Source of the DNA: Fictibacillus sp. b24
GTDB taxonomy: Bacteria > Bacillota > Bacilli > Bacillales > Fictibacillaceae
Assembly: GCF_030348825.1 (NCBI RefSeq)
Contig: NZ_JAUCES010000005.1
Span: 2,170,001 to 2,234,000, forward strand
Reading direction: 5' to 3'
DNA length: 64,000 nt
Position numbers and translations under genes: made by a program. The notes under the pieces are model-generated. The model saw only the letters and a list, made by a program, of their open reading frames with translations, made no database searches and was not told where the DNA came from. Shown here piece by piece: positions 48,129 to 62,412 of this stretch (the first letter of the stretch is position 1; the number at the start of each line of letters is the position of its first letter).

Positions 48129-51100
48129 ACGAGCACCTTTTCTTTTTTAGTGAAAGAAGATAGGGCATGGCTTGAGAACGAAATGGATTCTAGTACTTCT
48201 AAAAGAGCGACAGAAGTATCCAGGTTTGTCAGACACACTACTCCATTTTCGGCACATTCTCTTCGGATTCTAAAACCGTCTCTAGCTGGCAGCTTTCCTT
48301 TAGTCAATGTGTTTACAACAAATTGTGCTTCACCTTTTCGGATCACTTCAAGCAGGTTTCTTCCTTCAGAACCAATCTTTCCAACTACATCAACTGGAAT
48401 GCCTTCTTTTTCGATAATGCTTGCTGTTCCTTCTGTTGCCATGATCGAGTAGCCGATCTCGTAGAATCTCTTCACCATATGAAGTGCTTCTTCTTTATCT
48501 TTATCCGCGACAGTAAAGAGTACTGTTCCATATGCAGGAATCTTCATGCCAGAGGCGATAAGACCTTTGTAAAGAGCTTTTTGAAGATTCTTATCTCTTC
48601 CCATTACTTCCCCAGTTGACTTCATCTCAGGTCCTAAATACGTATCTACGCGGCGAAGTTTAGCGAAGGAGAACACTGGTACTTTTACCGAAACCTCATC
48701 CGCTTCCTTCTGGTAGCCCGTTTCATAGCCTTGACGTTCTAAGCTCTCTCCTAAAATAACTTTGGTAGCTACGTTTGCCATCGGAACCCCCGTTATCTTG
48801 CTAAGGAACGGCACTGTTCGGCTTGAGCGCGGATTCACTTCAAGCACATATACTTCCTCTTTGTGCCATACGAACTGGATGTTTAACAATCCGATGATTT
48901 TTAATCCTTTTGCGATTGAGATGGTTCTGTCGATAATCTTTTGTTTGATACTTTCAGGCAATGTTTGCGGAGGATAAACCGCGATTGAGTCACCTGAGTG
49001 AACACCCGCGCGTTCAATATGCTCCATCATTCCTGGGATGAACACATCTTTTCCGTCTGAAATCGCATCTACTTCAATCTCTTTACCTTCAAGGTATCTG
49101 TCAACCAATACAGGATGATCAGGATTTACTCTCGCTGCGTTCTCCATGTATTGAAGAAGTTCGCTTTCTTGGTACACGATTTCCATCGCTCTTCCACCTA
49201 ACACATAAGATGGACGAACAAGAACAGGATAACCGATTGAATTTGCGATCGTTACAGCGTCCGTTACAGAGAATGCTGTTTTTCCTGCTGGCTGCGGGAT
49301 GTTAAGCTGCTGCATCACTTTTTCAAAACGCTCTCTGTCTTCAGCTAAATCCATGCTGTCAAGGGATGTTCCAAGAATCTTAATTCCTCTTCTTTCAAGC
49401 TCTTCAGAAAGATTGATGGCTGTCTGTCCTCCAAACTGAACGATGACTCCTTCTGGCTTTTCATGTTCAATGACATGCATAACGTCTTCTACCGTCAGTG
49501 GTTCAAAATAAAGCTTGTCTGACATACTGAAGTCAGTTGAAACCGTTTCTGGGTTATTGTTTATAATGATTGCTTCATATCCTGCTTCTTGAATCGCCCA
49601 AACCGTGTGAACTGTAGCGTAATCAAATTCAATTCCCTGTCCGATTCTGATTGGTCCCGATCCAAGTACGACAACACTCTTTTTATCCGTAATAATGGAT
49701 TCATCTTCTTCACCGTATGTTCCGTAGTAGTAAGGTGTTGCCGATTCGAACTCAGCTGCACACGTATCGACCATCTTGAACACAGGTTTGATTCTTTCGT
49801 TCAGTCTGAATTGATAAAGCTCGTATTCATCCATCTCCCAAGCTTCTGCAATCCATCGGTCGCTGAATCCTTTTTCTTTTGCTTTCTTTAAGATAACAGC
49901 ATCCTTTTTACGCTCTTTCACACGCTTTTCTAATAAGATGATTCCGTAAAGTTTTTCTAAGAAGAACAGATCAATCTTCGTCCATTCATGAATTTCTTCT
50001 ACTGAAATACCCATTCTAAAAGCTTCTGCGATATAGAAAAGTCTTTCATCATCTGCTCGCAGGATCTTTTCTTCAACTTCTGATCTAGTTAGATTTTTTT
50101 CTTTTACATCTAGATGGAAAGCAGATATTTCAAGCGACCGCACAGCTTTTAAAAGAGATTCTTCAAAGTTGCGTCCGATTGCCATAACTTCTCCAGTTGC
50201 TTTCATCTGTGTACCAAGTTTACGGTTCGCACCTTCAAACTTGTCAAATGGCCATCTAGGAATCTTTGAAACAATATAGTCAAGTGCAGGTTCAAAACAA
50301 GCATATGTTGTACCTGTTACTGGATTTTTAACCTCATCAAGTGTGTAGCCCACTGCAATCTTTGCTGCTAATTTTGCGATCGGGTATCCTGTCGCTTTTG
50401 AAGCTAGTGCAGATGAACGGCTTACACGCGGATTTACTTCAATCACATAATATTGTGCGCTTTCTGGGTCTAAGGCGAGCTGTACGTTACAGCCTCCTTC
50501 AATTTTTAAGGCTCTTATAATTTTTAATGATGCGTTTCGTAAAAGCTGATAATCTCTATCTGTTAATGTCTGACTCGGTGCTACTACGATTGAATCACCT
50601 GTATGGATACCGACTGGATCAATGTTTTCCATATTACATACGACGATCGCCGTGTCGTTTTTATCTCTCATTACTTCATATTCGATTTCCTTGAATCCAG
50701 CGATGCTTTTCTCGATCAATACTTGTCCAACCGGACTTGCATGCAGACCAGATGGCGTAATTTCTAAAAACTCTTCTTCGTTTGTTACAATACCGCCACC
50801 TGTTCCTCCGAGCGTAAAGGCAGGACGAATGATTACAGGGTAACCATTTTCTTCAACAAATGCTCTTGCTTCTTCCATGTTGTGAACGATTGCACTCTCA
50901 GGTACTGGCTCGTTCAGCTCTCTCATTAAATTTCTGAACAAGTCACGGTCTTCCGCTTGTTGAATCGAGGGAAGCTTTGTTCCTAATAGCTCTACGTTGT
51001 ATTCCTCGAGAATCCCTGAATTAAAAAGCTCTACTGCCATGTTAAGACCTGTTTGTCCTCCAAGTGTGGCCAGAAGGCCATCGGGCCGCTCTTGACGGAT

Positions 51101-51331
51101 GATTCGAGAAACAAACTCGAGTGTTAGGGGTTCGATGTAAACCTTATCGGCCATATTGGGATCTGTCATGATTGTTGCTGGGTTTGAGTTAACTAGAACA
51201 ACTTCATATCCTTCTTCTTTTAAAGCTTGGCAAGCTTGTGTACCTGCATAATCAAATTCAGCAGCTTGTCCAATTACGATTGGTCCAGAACCTATTACTA
51301 GAATTTTTCGGATATCTTGACGTTTAGGCAT
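48125..51331 (-). CDS. carB: Carbamoyl phosphate synthase, large subunit (pyrimidine-specific)
   Basis: Makes carbamoyl phosphate from bicarbonate, ATP and ammonia delivered by the small subunit. The 1068-residue protein shows its internal duplication: [20 protein letters not shown] near residue 9 and [18 protein letters not shown] near residue 555, two ATP-grasp domains, and a C-terminal allosteric domain. B. subtilis calls it pyrAB. It overlaps carA by 8 bp. Confidence 0.98.
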
Positions 51332-52417
51332 ATTGCATCAAACCTTCTTTCTTAGTTGTTTTTATCATGTTCATGAAATCATCAAAAATCGGATTTGAAT
51401 CTTGTGGTCCTGGTGATGCCTCTGGGTGATATTGGATGGAAAAGGCCGGCTTTTCTTTATGTTTCAAGCCTTCTACTGTTCCATCGTTTACTGCTTGATG
51501 TGTAAGTACTAAATCTGTATTTAATAACGAACTTTCGTTTACCGCGTATCCGTGATTTTGAGAAGTTAGTGCTATTTTTCCAGTTGCAAGATCTTTGACT
51601 GGGTGGTTAGATCCTCTGTGTCCGAATTTCAGCTTTTCTGTATCAGCGCCCGAAGCAAGAGCTAGAAGTTGATGCCCCAAGCAGATTCCTAGAATCGGAA
51701 CGTTGTTCTTTAAAAGCTCTTGAATCATTGTAATGCCTGAGTGTACATCTTTTGGATCTCCAGGGCCGTTGCTGAGTAAAACACCGTCAGGCTGCAGGCG
51801 GATTATATCAGCCGCCGTTGTGTTGTAAGGTACAACGATTACATCACATAAACGTCTTGAAAGTTCTCTCAGCATTCCGCTTTTCACACCAAAGTCTACA
51901 ACTACAACTCGATATCCGCTGTTTGGCAAGTGGTAAGGAGATTTTGTAGATACTTTTTTCACTTGATCAGTTGTTAATCCTGTTCTGTTCAATTCGTTAA
52001 TAATCTCTTCAGCATTTTCAATGGAATTCGTCATTTTCCCTTTTAATGTACCAAACTGACGGATCTTTCTCGTTAACTTACGTGTATCAATTCCATACAG
52101 TCCAGGAATATCCTTAGCCGTCAGCCAGCTGCTTAATGACTGCATCCCTTCATGGTGATTTGGGAACTCAGCATGTTCGTTTACGATGATTCCGCTTGTA
52201 GCCGGATGAATAGACTCATAATCAGAACGGTTGATTCCATAGTTGCCCACTAGCGGATACGTAAAGCAGATGATTTGATCACAATAAGAAGGATCTGTCA
52301 TGACTTCCTGATATCCTGTCATACTTGTCGTAAATACTACTTCCCCGCTTGATTCACGCTGTGAACCAAATGCCAATCCGTTAAAAATTGTTCCATCCTC
52401 TAAAATTAAGTAGCGTT

Positions 52418-52421
<4 letters not shown>
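51324..52421 (-). CDS. carA: Carbamoyl phosphate synthase, small (glutaminase) subunit
   Basis: Hydrolyses glutamine to supply ammonia to the large subunit. The 365-residue protein has an N-terminal domain with [12 protein letters not shown] and [11 protein letters not shown] and a class I glutamine amidotransferase domain with the catalytic cysteine in [13 protein letters not shown] and His-Glu in [11 protein letters not shown]. subtilis calls it pyrAA. It overlaps the pyrC stop by 4 bp. Confidence 0.98.
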
Positions 52422-54661
<2,240 letters not shown>

Positions 54662-54696
54662 TTAACAGAAGAAGAAAACCGTTCCTCTTAAGTCGT

Positions 54697-54731
54697 CACC
54701 CTTTTAAGTCTCTCGTACTTATTTAAAAGGT
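54697..54731 (-). promoter_or_regulatory. Diverged PyrR binding loop before pyrB
   Basis: CACCTTTT pairs with AAAAGGGTG and AAGT with ACTT around a loop reading ACGAGAG. The GAGAG core of the PyrR loop is kept, but the flanking UCC and final GG of the usual ARUCCNGNGAGGYU pattern are changed. It sits at the position expected for the third PyrR-sensitive hairpin. Confidence 0.55.
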
Positions 54732-54734
54732 GTA

Positions 54735-56054
54735 TTATGCAGCTGTGTCGTTACCATCTGTTTTAAACATTTTGTTCATTAGATCTTCTTCGTTTTCTCT
54801 CCCTGGCAGCACCAAGTTTAGAACAATTCCGATCAGTGTTGCTAAAGCCATTCCAGCAATCTCAAAGTTTGCATTGATCTTAAGAGCTGCTCCGCCAATT
54901 CCGGTTACTAAGATTACAGATGAGATAATCAAGTTTCTTTTGTTTCCAAAGTCTATATTGTTATCTACAAGCATTCTTAATCCTGATGAAGCGATGATTC
55001 CGAACAAGAGAATGGAAACTCCACCCATTACCGCTGTTGGAATTGTGCTGATCATTGCTGTAACTTTCCCAGAGAATCCGAACAGGATCGCTGTCACAGC
55101 AGCTCCTCCTATTACGAAAACCGAGTAAACTCGAGTTATTGCTAACACTCCGATGTTTTCACCATAAGTTGTTACAGGCGGCCCGCCGATTAAAGAACCG
55201 ATAACCACTCCCATTCCATCGCCTAAAATCGAGCGATGAAGGCCTGGTTTTTCAATAAAGTTTCGGCCAACTACTTTAGATAGAACGAGCTGATGTCCGA
55301 TGTGTTCTGCAATGGTTACCGCAGCAACCGGCATCATGATCATAGCAATACTCCATGAGAAGTCGGGAGTGTAGTTTACAAAAGGTACGAAGAAGTCTGG
55401 TGCTTGAATCCATTTTGCTTCTGCCACTTTCGTAAAATCTACAATACCTCTGAAGTAAGCAAAGCTAAAACCTGCGATAATTCCGATTAAGATTGGTATA
55501 ATCCCTAAGATTCCTCTAAAGAAAATCGAGCATATGATTGTAATTCCAAGTGTAAAAAGTGCTACCGTAAAGTGATTTAAGCTATACTTCTGTGTTTCAG
55601 GGTCGTTCATCGCCATTCCTACTGCTACATTTGCCAGCCCTAATCCGATTACGATAATGACAGGACCAACGACAACCGGCGGCAGCACTCTCATCAGCCA
55701 TTTAAAGCCAAACCCTTTTATTAAAAGTGCGACTACCCCATATACTAGTCCCGCTAGAAAACTTCCTAGCATTGCTGCTTCAGGTCCGCCAAAAGCTTTA
55801 ACCGTCAAGATCGGTGTGATAAAAGCAAAGCTTGATCCAAGGTAGGCGGGAATCTGGCCTTTTGTTACCAAAAGGTATGCAATTGTTGCAAGTCCGCTTG
55901 ATACGAGTGCCACTCCAGGATGCAGTCCAACTAAGAACGGTACCAATACCGTTGCGCCGAACATTGCAAATAAGTGCTGTAAGCTTAGTGTCAGCCATTG
56001 AACCGGTGACGGTTTTTCATTTACATCTAATATTGCTTTTGTGTTGTTTTCCAT
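54735..56054 (-). CDS. pyrP: Uracil permease
   Basis: Proton-coupled uracil uptake of the NCS2/UraA family. The 439 residues form about 14 membrane segments, with LSLQHLFAMFGATVLVPFLVG near the N-terminus and the family motif GGPPVTTYGENIGVLAITRV near residue 275. It lies between pyrR and pyrB, behind the second attenuator, as in B. subtilis. Confidence 0.98.
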   Translation of the reverse strand: MENNTKAILDVNEKPSPVQWLTLSLQHLFAMFGATVLVPFLVGLHPGVALVSSGLATIAYLLVTKGQIPAYLGSSFAFITPILTVKAFGGPEAAMLGSFLAGLVYGVVALLIKGFGFKWLMRVLPPVVVGPVIIVIGLGLANVAVGMAMNDPETQKYSLNHFTVALFTLGITIICSIFFRGILGIIPILIGIIAGFSFAYFRGIVDFTKVAEAKWIQAPDFFVPFVNYTPDFSWSIAMIMMPVAAVTIAEHIGHQLVLSKVVGRNFIEKPGLHRSILGDGMGVVIGSLIGGPPVTTYGENIGVLAITRVYSVFVIGGAAVTAILFGFSGKVTAMISTIPTAVMGGVSILLFGIIASSGLRMLVDNNIDFGNKRNLIISSVILVTGIGGAALKINANFEIAGMALATLIGIVLNLVLPGRENEEDLMNKMFKTDGNDTAA

Positions 56055-56093
56055 TTAGAAATACCTCCTGTTTTTAAGACGCTCTTTTCTGCA

Positions 56094-56127
56094 ATAAAAA
56101 ACCTCTTCTGCTTTTTAGCAAAAGAGG
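56094..56127 (-). terminator. Attenuator terminator before pyrP
   Basis: CCTCTTTTGC pairs with GCAGAAGAGG on the minus strand (one mismatch) around TAAAAA, followed by six Ts. It is the second attenuator of the pyr operon. Confidence 0.92.
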
Positions 56128-56177
56128 CCGCGGAGGCACATGTGCACACTAGGAACCTTGTGAGCACATGATTTATA

Positions 56178-56215
56178 CCTCCCTTGCCAGCCTCTCTGGA
56201 CTGAATTTAAAGGGA
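56178..56215 (-). promoter_or_regulatory. PyrR binding loop before pyrP
   Basis: Reads CAGTCCAGAGAGGCTGGCAA on the minus strand, an exact match to the PyrR anti-antiterminator pattern ARUCCNGNGAGGYU. UMP-bound PyrR would favour the terminator at 56094-56127. Confidence 0.93.
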
Positions 56216-56217
56216 AT

Positions 56218-56790
<573 letters not shown>

Positions 56791-56805
56791 TTAACCGTTA
56801 TCTTT

Positions 56806-56841
56806 CAAAAAAAATCCTCCCGTCACGCATGACGAGAGGAT
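56806..56841 (-). terminator. Attenuator terminator before pyrR
   Basis: ATCCTCTCGTC pairs with GACGGGAGGAT around ATGCGT on the minus strand, followed by eight Ts. It is the first pyr attenuator. Confidence 0.94.
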
Positions 56842-56875
56842 AGAGTAATCCCTGTTGGATTCTCATTAATAACGT

Positions 56876-56912
56876 TTCCTTCTCAGCCTCACGGGACTAA
56901 AGTTAAAGGACT
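56876..56912 (-). promoter_or_regulatory. PyrR binding loop before pyrR
   Basis: Reads TAGTCCCGTGAGGCTGAGAA on the minus strand, matching ARUCCNGNGAGGYU. It lies about 20 nt after the pyr promoter. Confidence 0.93.
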
Positions 56913-56927
56913 ATTTAAGTTACATTG

Positions 56928-56956
56928 ATTATTACAAACTCCTAGTTGATTGTCAA
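56928..56956 (-). promoter_or_regulatory. Sigma-A promoter of the pyr operon
   Basis: TTGACA (56956-56951), 17-bp spacer and AATAAT (56933-56928). The -35 overlaps the stop codon region of the upstream pseudouridine synthase gene. Confidence 0.8.
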
Positions 56957-57867
56957 CTTCTTTTCTCTAATAAATCTAAAAGATCATTCATATCAGCTGG
57001 AATTTCACGTTTAAACTCCATATATTCGCCTGTTCGCGGATGATCAAAACCAAGTGTTTCTGCATGAAGTGCCTGGCCTTCAATTGTAAGCGTCTTTGAA
57101 GGACCATACTTCGGGTCACCAGCTAGAGGGAACCCAATATACTTCATGTGAACACGGATTTGGTGTGTTCTACCTGTTTCTAACTGACACTCAACAAACG
57201 TATAATTTGCAAATCGTTTAATAACATTAAAATGCGTAACAGCGTCACGGCTGTTTTCATCTGTAACCGTCATTTTTTGACGATCACTTTTATCTCTTCC
57301 GATCGGAGCATCGATCGTACCTTGATCGTGCGGCATAACTCCATGAACAATCGCTTTATAAACACGAGTTGTTGTTTTCGCTTTAAGCTGGTTAACAAGA
57401 GATTCGTGAGCCATGTCATTCTTAGCGACCATTAATAATCCTGACGTATCTTTATCAATACGGTGGACAATCCCAGGACGCAACACACCATTGATTCCAG
57501 ATAGATCTTTACAGTGAGCCATAAGACCGTTCACGAGTGTTCCGCTGTAATGTCCTGGAGCTGGGTGGACCACCATCCCACGGGGTTTATTTACAACGAG
57601 TACATCTGAATCTTCGTATACGATATCAAGATTCATCTCTTCTGGAACAGCATCAAGCACTTCTGGTTCAGGGATTTCAATTTCAATCACATCACCAGCT
57701 GCACATTTATAGTTAGACTTTACAGGACTGTTACTCAATAACACAATTTTGTCTTTGATCCAGCTTTGAATTTGTGAACGGGACCAATCGTCCTGAACTT
57801 CAGACAAAACCTTATCAATACGGTTTCCTGCTTGTTCAGGAGTTACCGTATACTCGAATTTATTCAT
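56953..57867 (-). CDS. rluD: RluA-family 23S rRNA pseudouridine synthase (YlyB)
   Basis: Isomerises uridines to pseudouridine in rRNA. The 304 residues have an N-terminal S4 RNA-binding domain (about 13-75) and the catalytic motif [17 protein letters not shown] with the active-site Asp, then [20 protein letters not shown]. The exact target is inferred from RluD; the safe name is the YlyB family. It overlaps lspA by 8 bp, as in B. subtilis. Confidence 0.92.
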   Translation of the reverse strand: MNKFEYTVTPEQAGNRIDKVLSEVQDDWSRSQIQSWIKDKIVLLSNSPVKSNYKCAAGDVIEIEIPEPEVLDAVPEEMNLDIVYEDSDVLVVNKPRGMVVHPAPGHYSGTLVNGLMAHCKDLSGINGVLRPGIVHRIDKDTSGLLMVAKNDMAHESLVNQLKAKTTTRVYKAIVHGVMPHDQGTIDAPIGRDKSDRQKMTVTDENSRDAVTHFNVIKRFANYTFVECQLETGRTHQIRVHMKYIGFPLAGDPKYGPSKTLTIEGQALHAETLGFDHPRTGEYMEFKREIPADMNDLLDLLEKRS

Positions 57868-58324
57868 TTTCTGTCTCCTTCTTTTTGCTTTCCATAAAAC
57901 TTTGAATAAAAATAAGACCTACACCCACAACGAGTGCGCTGTCCGCAACATTAAATATAGGGAAATCATAGCTTCCAATATAAACATTTAGAAAATCAAC
58001 AACTTCACCGCGAAGCAAACGATCGATAAAATTCCCAACAGCTCCACCTAATACTAGAGCGAGTGCTGTTTTAAGCAATGTATCGTGTGCGTGCTTTTGC
58101 AGATAATAAACCACTACCCCAACAACGATGACCGTAATAATAATAAAAAAGTATCGCTGATCTTGCAGAATACCGAAAGCTGCTCCCCTGTTTCGGTGAG
58201 AGGTTATGTAGAATACTTGATCAATAACAGGAATAGACTCTCCATATTCCATTTTCTTTACGATTACCCACTTTGTCACCTGGTCTACTGCCAAGATTAA
58301 CAAAGCTACAAGATAATAAAACAA
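57860..58324 (-). CDS. lspA: Lipoprotein signal peptidase (signal peptidase II)
   Basis: Aspartyl protease in the membrane that cleaves lipoprotein signal peptides after lipid attachment. The protein has four membrane segments and the catalytic pair in [15 protein letters not shown] and [15 protein letters not shown] at 58324 is chosen: it follows GGAGGAG by a proper distance and gives 154 residues, the B. subtilis length. The frame extends 35 codons further without a start site of its own. A promoter with extended -10 lies 38-67 bp upstream. Confidence 0.95.
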   Translation of the reverse strand: MFYYLVALLILAVDQVTKWVIVKKMEYGESIPVIDQVFYITSHRNRGAAFGILQDQRYFFIIITVIVVGVVVYYLQKHAHDTLLKTALALVLGGAVGNFIDRLLRGEVVDFLNVYIGSYDFPIFNVADSALVVGVGLIFIQSFMESKKKETENE

Positions 58325-58361
58325 TAGAACTCCTCCGATACAGAAATTAATGTCTTTATGA

Positions 58362-58391
58362 ATTGTAGCACAGCCATCGGACGTTCTACAA
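58362..58391 (-). promoter_or_regulatory. Sigma-A promoter of lspA-rluD
   Basis: TTGTAG (58391-58386), 18-bp spacer ending TGC and TACAAT (58367-58362), an extended -10. Confidence 0.7.
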
Positions 58392-58430
58392 TTTAATTTG
58401 CGCATGTCACCAATGAAGTACTCCACCACA

Positions 58431-58459
58431 AGAAAAAATCCCGCAAATCGCGGGATTTT
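58431..58459. terminator. Terminator after ileS
   Basis: ATCCCGC pairs with GCGGGAT around a 5-nt loop, with T runs on both strands (six on the minus strand). It lies about 240 bp past ileS, downstream of a repeat copy. Confidence 0.88.
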
Positions 58460-58530
58460 CTTTTATTATATTACCTTTATTTTAAAGAGTTGAAGCTTTT
58501 GCTAATTTTGTTCATTCGCTTAACTGAAAA

Positions 58531-58659
58531 GTTGATTGTAGCGCAAGGTTGCCGACTCCTACGGGACGAGCGGTCAGGTGGAGACTCCTAACGGCGCAAA
58601 GCGGCAGGAGGCTCACCGTACGCCCCGTGGAAAGCGAGCAACCTGGAGCGGAAATCAAC
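58531..58659. repeat. Palindromic repeat family, copy 6
   Basis: A ~129-bp copy from GTTGATTGTAGCGCAAGG to GGAGCGGAAATCAAC, with more changes in the central blocks (CTCCTACGGGACGAGCGG). It lies in the 3' untranslated region of ileS, where B. subtilis carries ylyA. No gene is visible in 58325-58695. Confidence 0.85.
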
Positions 58660-58695
58660 CACTTTCAAAAACAGCAATGAATACGAAAACAGCTG

Positions 58696-61458
58696 TTAAG
58701 CGTAATGCTTCTCAACAATATCAGCACAGCTTGCACAGAGTGTAGGATGGCTCTCATTCTTACCTACATCTTCAGAAACAACCCAGCAGCGTTCACATGT
58801 TTCACCTTCAGCAGAAGTTACAGAAACAGCAACATGGTCATACTGTCCTGCCGATTCAGGAGCTTCAGTTTTCACTCCTCCAACTACAGCTTTAGAAACG
58901 ATAAAGAGCTTATTCAAGTCTTCCACCGACTCAAGCCATGGTTTTAACGCTTCGGTAGGATAAAGAGTGATTGAAGCAGTAAGTGATTTGCCGATCGTTT
59001 TTTGGCTTCTCGCTTCTTCTAATGCTTTTAACACTTCGTCACGTACATCCATAAATACATCCCAGTCTTTTTCAAGCTGTTCTGTACCTTGATAGTTTTT
59101 CACTTCTGGCATCGTTGTTAATTGAACACTTGCTTCTTCTGCACCTGGAATGTACTCCCATACTTCGTCAGCTGTGTGAGAAAGGACTGGAGCAGAAAGT
59201 TTTGTTAGTGCCATTAACGTTTCGTAAAGCACCGTTTGGATACTTCTGCGTTTATGATCATCTTCAGCTTGGATATAAAGCGTATCTTTTGCCATATCCA
59301 AATAGAAAGAACTTAACTCGATCGTACAGAAATTATGAATTGTATTGTATACCGTAATAAATTGATATTCTTCATATGCCTTTTTTACTTTGGCTACAAC
59401 TTTATCAAGCTTAACCATCATGTACTTTTCAAGATCCGGCATTTCATCAAATGCAACAGAATGCTGCTTTGGATCAAAACCATGAAGATTACCCAATAAG
59501 AAACGAAGTGTGTTTCTGATCTTACGGTATACTTCTGCCACTTGTTTTAAGATGTCATCGGATACACGCACATCTGATTGATAGTCAACTGAAGATACCC
59601 ATAGACGAATGATGTCTGCTCCAAGCTGCTTCATAACCTTTATCGGATCAAGCGTATTGCCAATTGATTTACTCATCTTACGTCCTTCACCATCTAAAAC
59701 GAATCCATGGCTAAGAACTGCTTTATAAGGAGCTTTTCCAGTGATCGCAACTGATGTCGAAAGGGATGAATTAAACCATCCACGGTATTGGTCAGATCCT
59801 TCAAGATAAAGGTCTGCAGGCCGAACTAAGTTTTCTCTCTCTTCTAGCACACCCCAATGTGATGTTCCAGAATCAAACCATACATCCATAATATCTGTTT
59901 CTTTTGAGAAACGGCCGTTCGGACTGTGAGGAGATGTAAACCCTTCAGGCAGCAAATCTTTCGCTTCTCTTTCAAACCAAACATTTGAACCGTGTTCTCT
60001 AAACAATTCTACAACATGAGCAATCGTTTCTTCAGTAAGGATTGCTTCCCCATCTTCACCATAGAATACAGGGATTGGAACACCCCATGCTCTTTGACGG
60101 GAAATACACCAATCTTCACGGTCTTTGATCATGTTGTGAAGACGCGTCTCACCCCAAGTAGGAACCCAGTTCACTTCTTCGATCGCGCGAAGCATATCTT
60201 CACGGATACCTTTAATGGACGCAAACCACTGTGCAGTTGCACGGAAGATTACCGGCTTTTTTGTTCTCCAGTCATGGGGATACGAGTGTGTGATAAATGA
60301 AAGCTTTAACAAAGCACCTTTTTCTTGTAATTGTTCGGTAATCGGTTTATTTGCCTCATCGTAAAATAGACCTTCGAATCCAGGAGCTTCTTTTGTCATT
60401 ACACCTCTGTCATCAACAGGGCACAACACTTCAAGACCGTAGCGCTTACCTACTAGGAAATCATCTTCCCCGTGTCCAGGAGCTGTGTGAACACAGCCTG
60501 TTCCTGCGTCCGTTGTAACATGGTCACCGAGCATTACAAGTGAATCACGTCCATATAACGGGTGGCTTGCTACGGCATTTTCAATTTCCGCACCTTTGAA
60601 ACGTTTAACAACTTCAGCCTGTTCCCATTCGAATTCTTTTGTAAGAGATTCTAAAAGTGCTTCCGCAACAACATATTTACCATTCTCAGTTTGAACAGAA
60701 ACATAATCCAAATCAGGGTGAACGGAGATTCCTAAGTTTGCTGGAATCGTCCATGGCGTTGTTGTCCAGATTACGAGTTTTTCATCTGTATCTAAAACTC
60801 TTTTACCATCTTTCACATCAAAAGCTACATAGATAGAAGCTGAACGCTTATCTTGATATTCAATTTCCGCCTCTGCCAATGCGGACTCTGATGATGGTGA
60901 CCAATAAACAGGCTTTAGCCCTTTATAGATCAAGTCTCTCTTCGCCATCTCGCCGAATACTTCAATCTGTCTTGCTTCATAGCCTTTATCAAGTGTGATA
61001 TAAGGGTTTTCCCAGTCACCGCGAACGCCTAGACGTTTAAACTGTTCACGCTGATGATCAACTTGTTTAAGAGCATATTCTTCACAAAGCTTACGAAATT
61101 CTGCAACAGTCAGCTCTTTGCGTTTTACTTTCCCGCTTTTTGTAAGTGCCGTTTCAATTGGCAATCCGTGTGTATCCCAGCCTGGAACATATGGTGCATA
61201 ATGACCAGTCATGGATTTGAAACGAACAATGATATCTTTTAGAATTTTGTTTTCAGCATGCCCGATGTGGATATCGCCATTCGCATACGGAGGTCCGTCG
61301 TGTAAGATAAATGGCGGCAAATCCTTTGTATTTTCAAGCACCATTTCATAAATGTTTAGTTCTTTCCACTTTTCCTGAACAACAGGTTCTCTTTGCGGAA
61401 GATTCCCACGCATCGGAAACTCTGTTTTTGGCATTAGTAGCGTGTCTTTATAATTCAT
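58696..61458 (-). CDS. ileS: Isoleucyl-tRNA synthetase
   Basis: Charges isoleucine tRNA. The ~920-residue class I synthetase begins [20 protein letters not shown], has the HIGH motif in [11 protein letters not shown] (about 62-72), a large editing domain with the [11 protein letters not shown] threonine-rich segment, KMSKS in [10 protein letters not shown], and a C-terminal zinc site [12 protein letters not shown]...CASC. Of two adjacent ATGs the second fits the GGAGG site better. Its transcript starts with a T-box element that reads an isoleucine codon. Confidence 0.98.
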   Translation of the reverse strand: MNYKDTLLMPKTEFPMRGNLPQREPVVQEKWKELNIYEMVLENTKDLPPFILHDGPPYANGDIHIGHAENKILKDIIVRFKSMTGHYAPYVPGWDTHGLPIETALTKSGKVKRKELTVAEFRKLCEEYALKQVDHQREQFKRLGVRGDWENPYITLDKGYEARQIEVFGEMAKRDLIYKGLKPVYWSPSSESALAEAEIEYQDKRSASIYVAFDVKDGKRVLDTDEKLVIWTTTPWTIPANLGISVHPDLDYVSVQTENGKYVVAEALLESLTKEFEWEQAEVVKRFKGAEIENAVASHPLYGRDSLVMLGDHVTTDAGTGCVHTAPGHGEDDFLVGKRYGLEVLCPVDDRGVMTKEAPGFEGLFYDEANKPITEQLQEKGALLKLSFITHSYPHDWRTKKPVIFRATAQWFASIKGIREDMLRAIEEVNWVPTWGETRLHNMIKDREDWCISRQRAWGVPIPVFYGEDGEAILTEETIAHVVELFREHGSNVWFEREAKDLLPEGFTSPHSPNGRFSKETDIMDVWFDSGTSHWGVLEERENLVRPADLYLEGSDQYRGWFNSSLSTSVAITGKAPYKAVLSHGFVLDGEGRKMSKSIGNTLDPIKVMKQLGADIIRLWVSSVDYQSDVRVSDDILKQVAEVYRKIRNTLRFLLGNLHGFDPKQHSVAFDEMPDLEKYMMVKLDKVVAKVKKAYEEYQFITVYNTIHNFCTIELSSFYLDMAKDTLYIQAEDDHKRRSIQTVLYETLMALTKLSAPVLSHTADEVWEYIPGAEEASVQLTTMPEVKNYQGTEQLEKDWDVFMDVRDEVLKALEEARSQKTIGKSLTASITLYPTEALKPWLESVEDLNKLFIVSKAVVGGVKTEAPESAGQYDHVAVSVTSAEGETCERCWVVSEDVGKNESHPTLCASCADIVEKHYA

Positions 61459-61524
61459 CATTTTTCCTCCTTCATTACGATAAAACGTGACAGATGACTT
61501 GGTTTTCTAGTAACTGCACGGAAA

Positions 61525-61575
61525 ACAAAAAAACCTTCTCAGCCCTACTGAACGAACAGTAGGGACGAGAAGGTT
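61525..61575 (-). terminator. T-box terminator of ileS
   Basis: AACCTTCTCGTCCCTACTG pairs with CAGTAGGGCTGAGAAGGTT around TTCGTT on the minus strand, followed by seven Ts. It is the expression platform of the ileS T-box. Confidence 0.96.
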
Positions 61576-61795
61576 AACCCGCGGTACCACCCTAATAGGT
61601 TCATGATATAATCACAAAACCCGCTTAGTCATCCGTAGCGTGGATGAGGCGCTTGAACTTACTGCAAATATTTCAGTCCAAGAACTCAGGGGTGATCTTC
61701 AAATACTTCACTATACCAGGCTCGCACCATTTCCCAGTTCGCTTTAATAGAAAGAAAGTATTTTACTGTCCCCGTCTTCGTCACATATTAATCTT
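61576..61795 (-). ncRNA. T-box leader, isoleucine specifier
   Basis: The conserved T-box sequence AGGGTGGTACCGCG is at 61593-61580 on the minus strand. Stem I contains GTGCGAG and a specifier loop GAAGATCACC in which ATC (61696-61694) is the isoleucine codon, followed by the typical CCCTGAG. Uncharged isoleucine tRNA should bind both parts and prevent the downstream terminator. Together with its promoter it accounts for the gene-free stretch 61459-61826. Confidence 0.96.
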
Positions 61796-61800
61796 AGAAA

Positions 61801-61830
61801 AGTATATGCGATTTTTTAAATGAATGTCAA
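61801..61830 (-). promoter_or_regulatory. Sigma-A promoter of the ileS T-box
   Basis: TTGACA (61830-61825), 18-bp spacer and TATACT (61806-61801). The -35 overlaps the divIVA stop codon. Confidence 0.85.
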
Positions 61831-62336
61831 GCTTCCGTCTTTACTTCCTGAAGTTCGTAGCTGTCAAGATTTTCAGGAGCATTTAAAGAATCCCAATCAT
61901 CATTCTTTAGCATCTCAAGCTGTGCTTCAATCAGCATTCTGAATCGCGTGCGGTAAACAGATGACTGTTTTTTCAGTTCATCAATCTCCATTGAGATCTT
62001 TCTAGATTTAGAAAGTGATTCATTAATGATTCTGTCAGCGTTCTTTTCGGCTTCTTTAACAATTAAGCGCGCTTCTTTTGACGCTGTTCTTTTTACTTCT
62101 TCACCTGTTTCTTGAGCAATTAGAATCGACTTATTTAGTGTTTCCTCAATGTTTTTAAAATAAGAGATTTTTTCTTCAAGGTTTGCAACCGTTTCCTCTA
62201 ATTCCTTCTTTTCACGAATCACTGCTTCATAATCTTTAATGACTTGATCTAAAAAGTCATTAACCTCATCTTCACTATACCCTCTGAAACCTCTTGTGAA
62301 TTCCTTGTTGTGGATATCCAATGGTGTTAAAGGCAC
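61827..62336 (-). CDS. divIVA: Cell division initiation protein DivIVA
   Basis: Coiled-coil protein that gathers at negatively curved membranes of poles and septa, and recruits MinJ and, at sporulation, RacA. The 169 residues start MPLTPLDIHNKEFTRGFRGY, the lipid-binding N-terminal domain with its exposed Phe-Arg, followed by long coiled coils. A GTG at 62336 is chosen because it gives the conserved N-terminus and follows GGAGGTG; the frame extends five codons further into that site. Confidence 0.97.
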   Translation of the reverse strand: MPLTPLDIHNKEFTRGFRGYSEDEVNDFLDQVIKDYEAVIREKKELEETVANLEEKISYFKNIEETLNKSILIAQETGEEVKRTASKEARLIVKEAEKNADRIINESLSKSRKISMEIDELKKQSSVYRTRFRMLIEAQLEMLKNDDWDSLNAPENLDSYELQEVKTEA

Positions 62337-62412
62337 AACGGCCACCTCCATAGATGCATTATTTTTTACCTAATTTCGACAAATTTTCTAAAATTCCTTC
62401 TTTAGCGGGAAT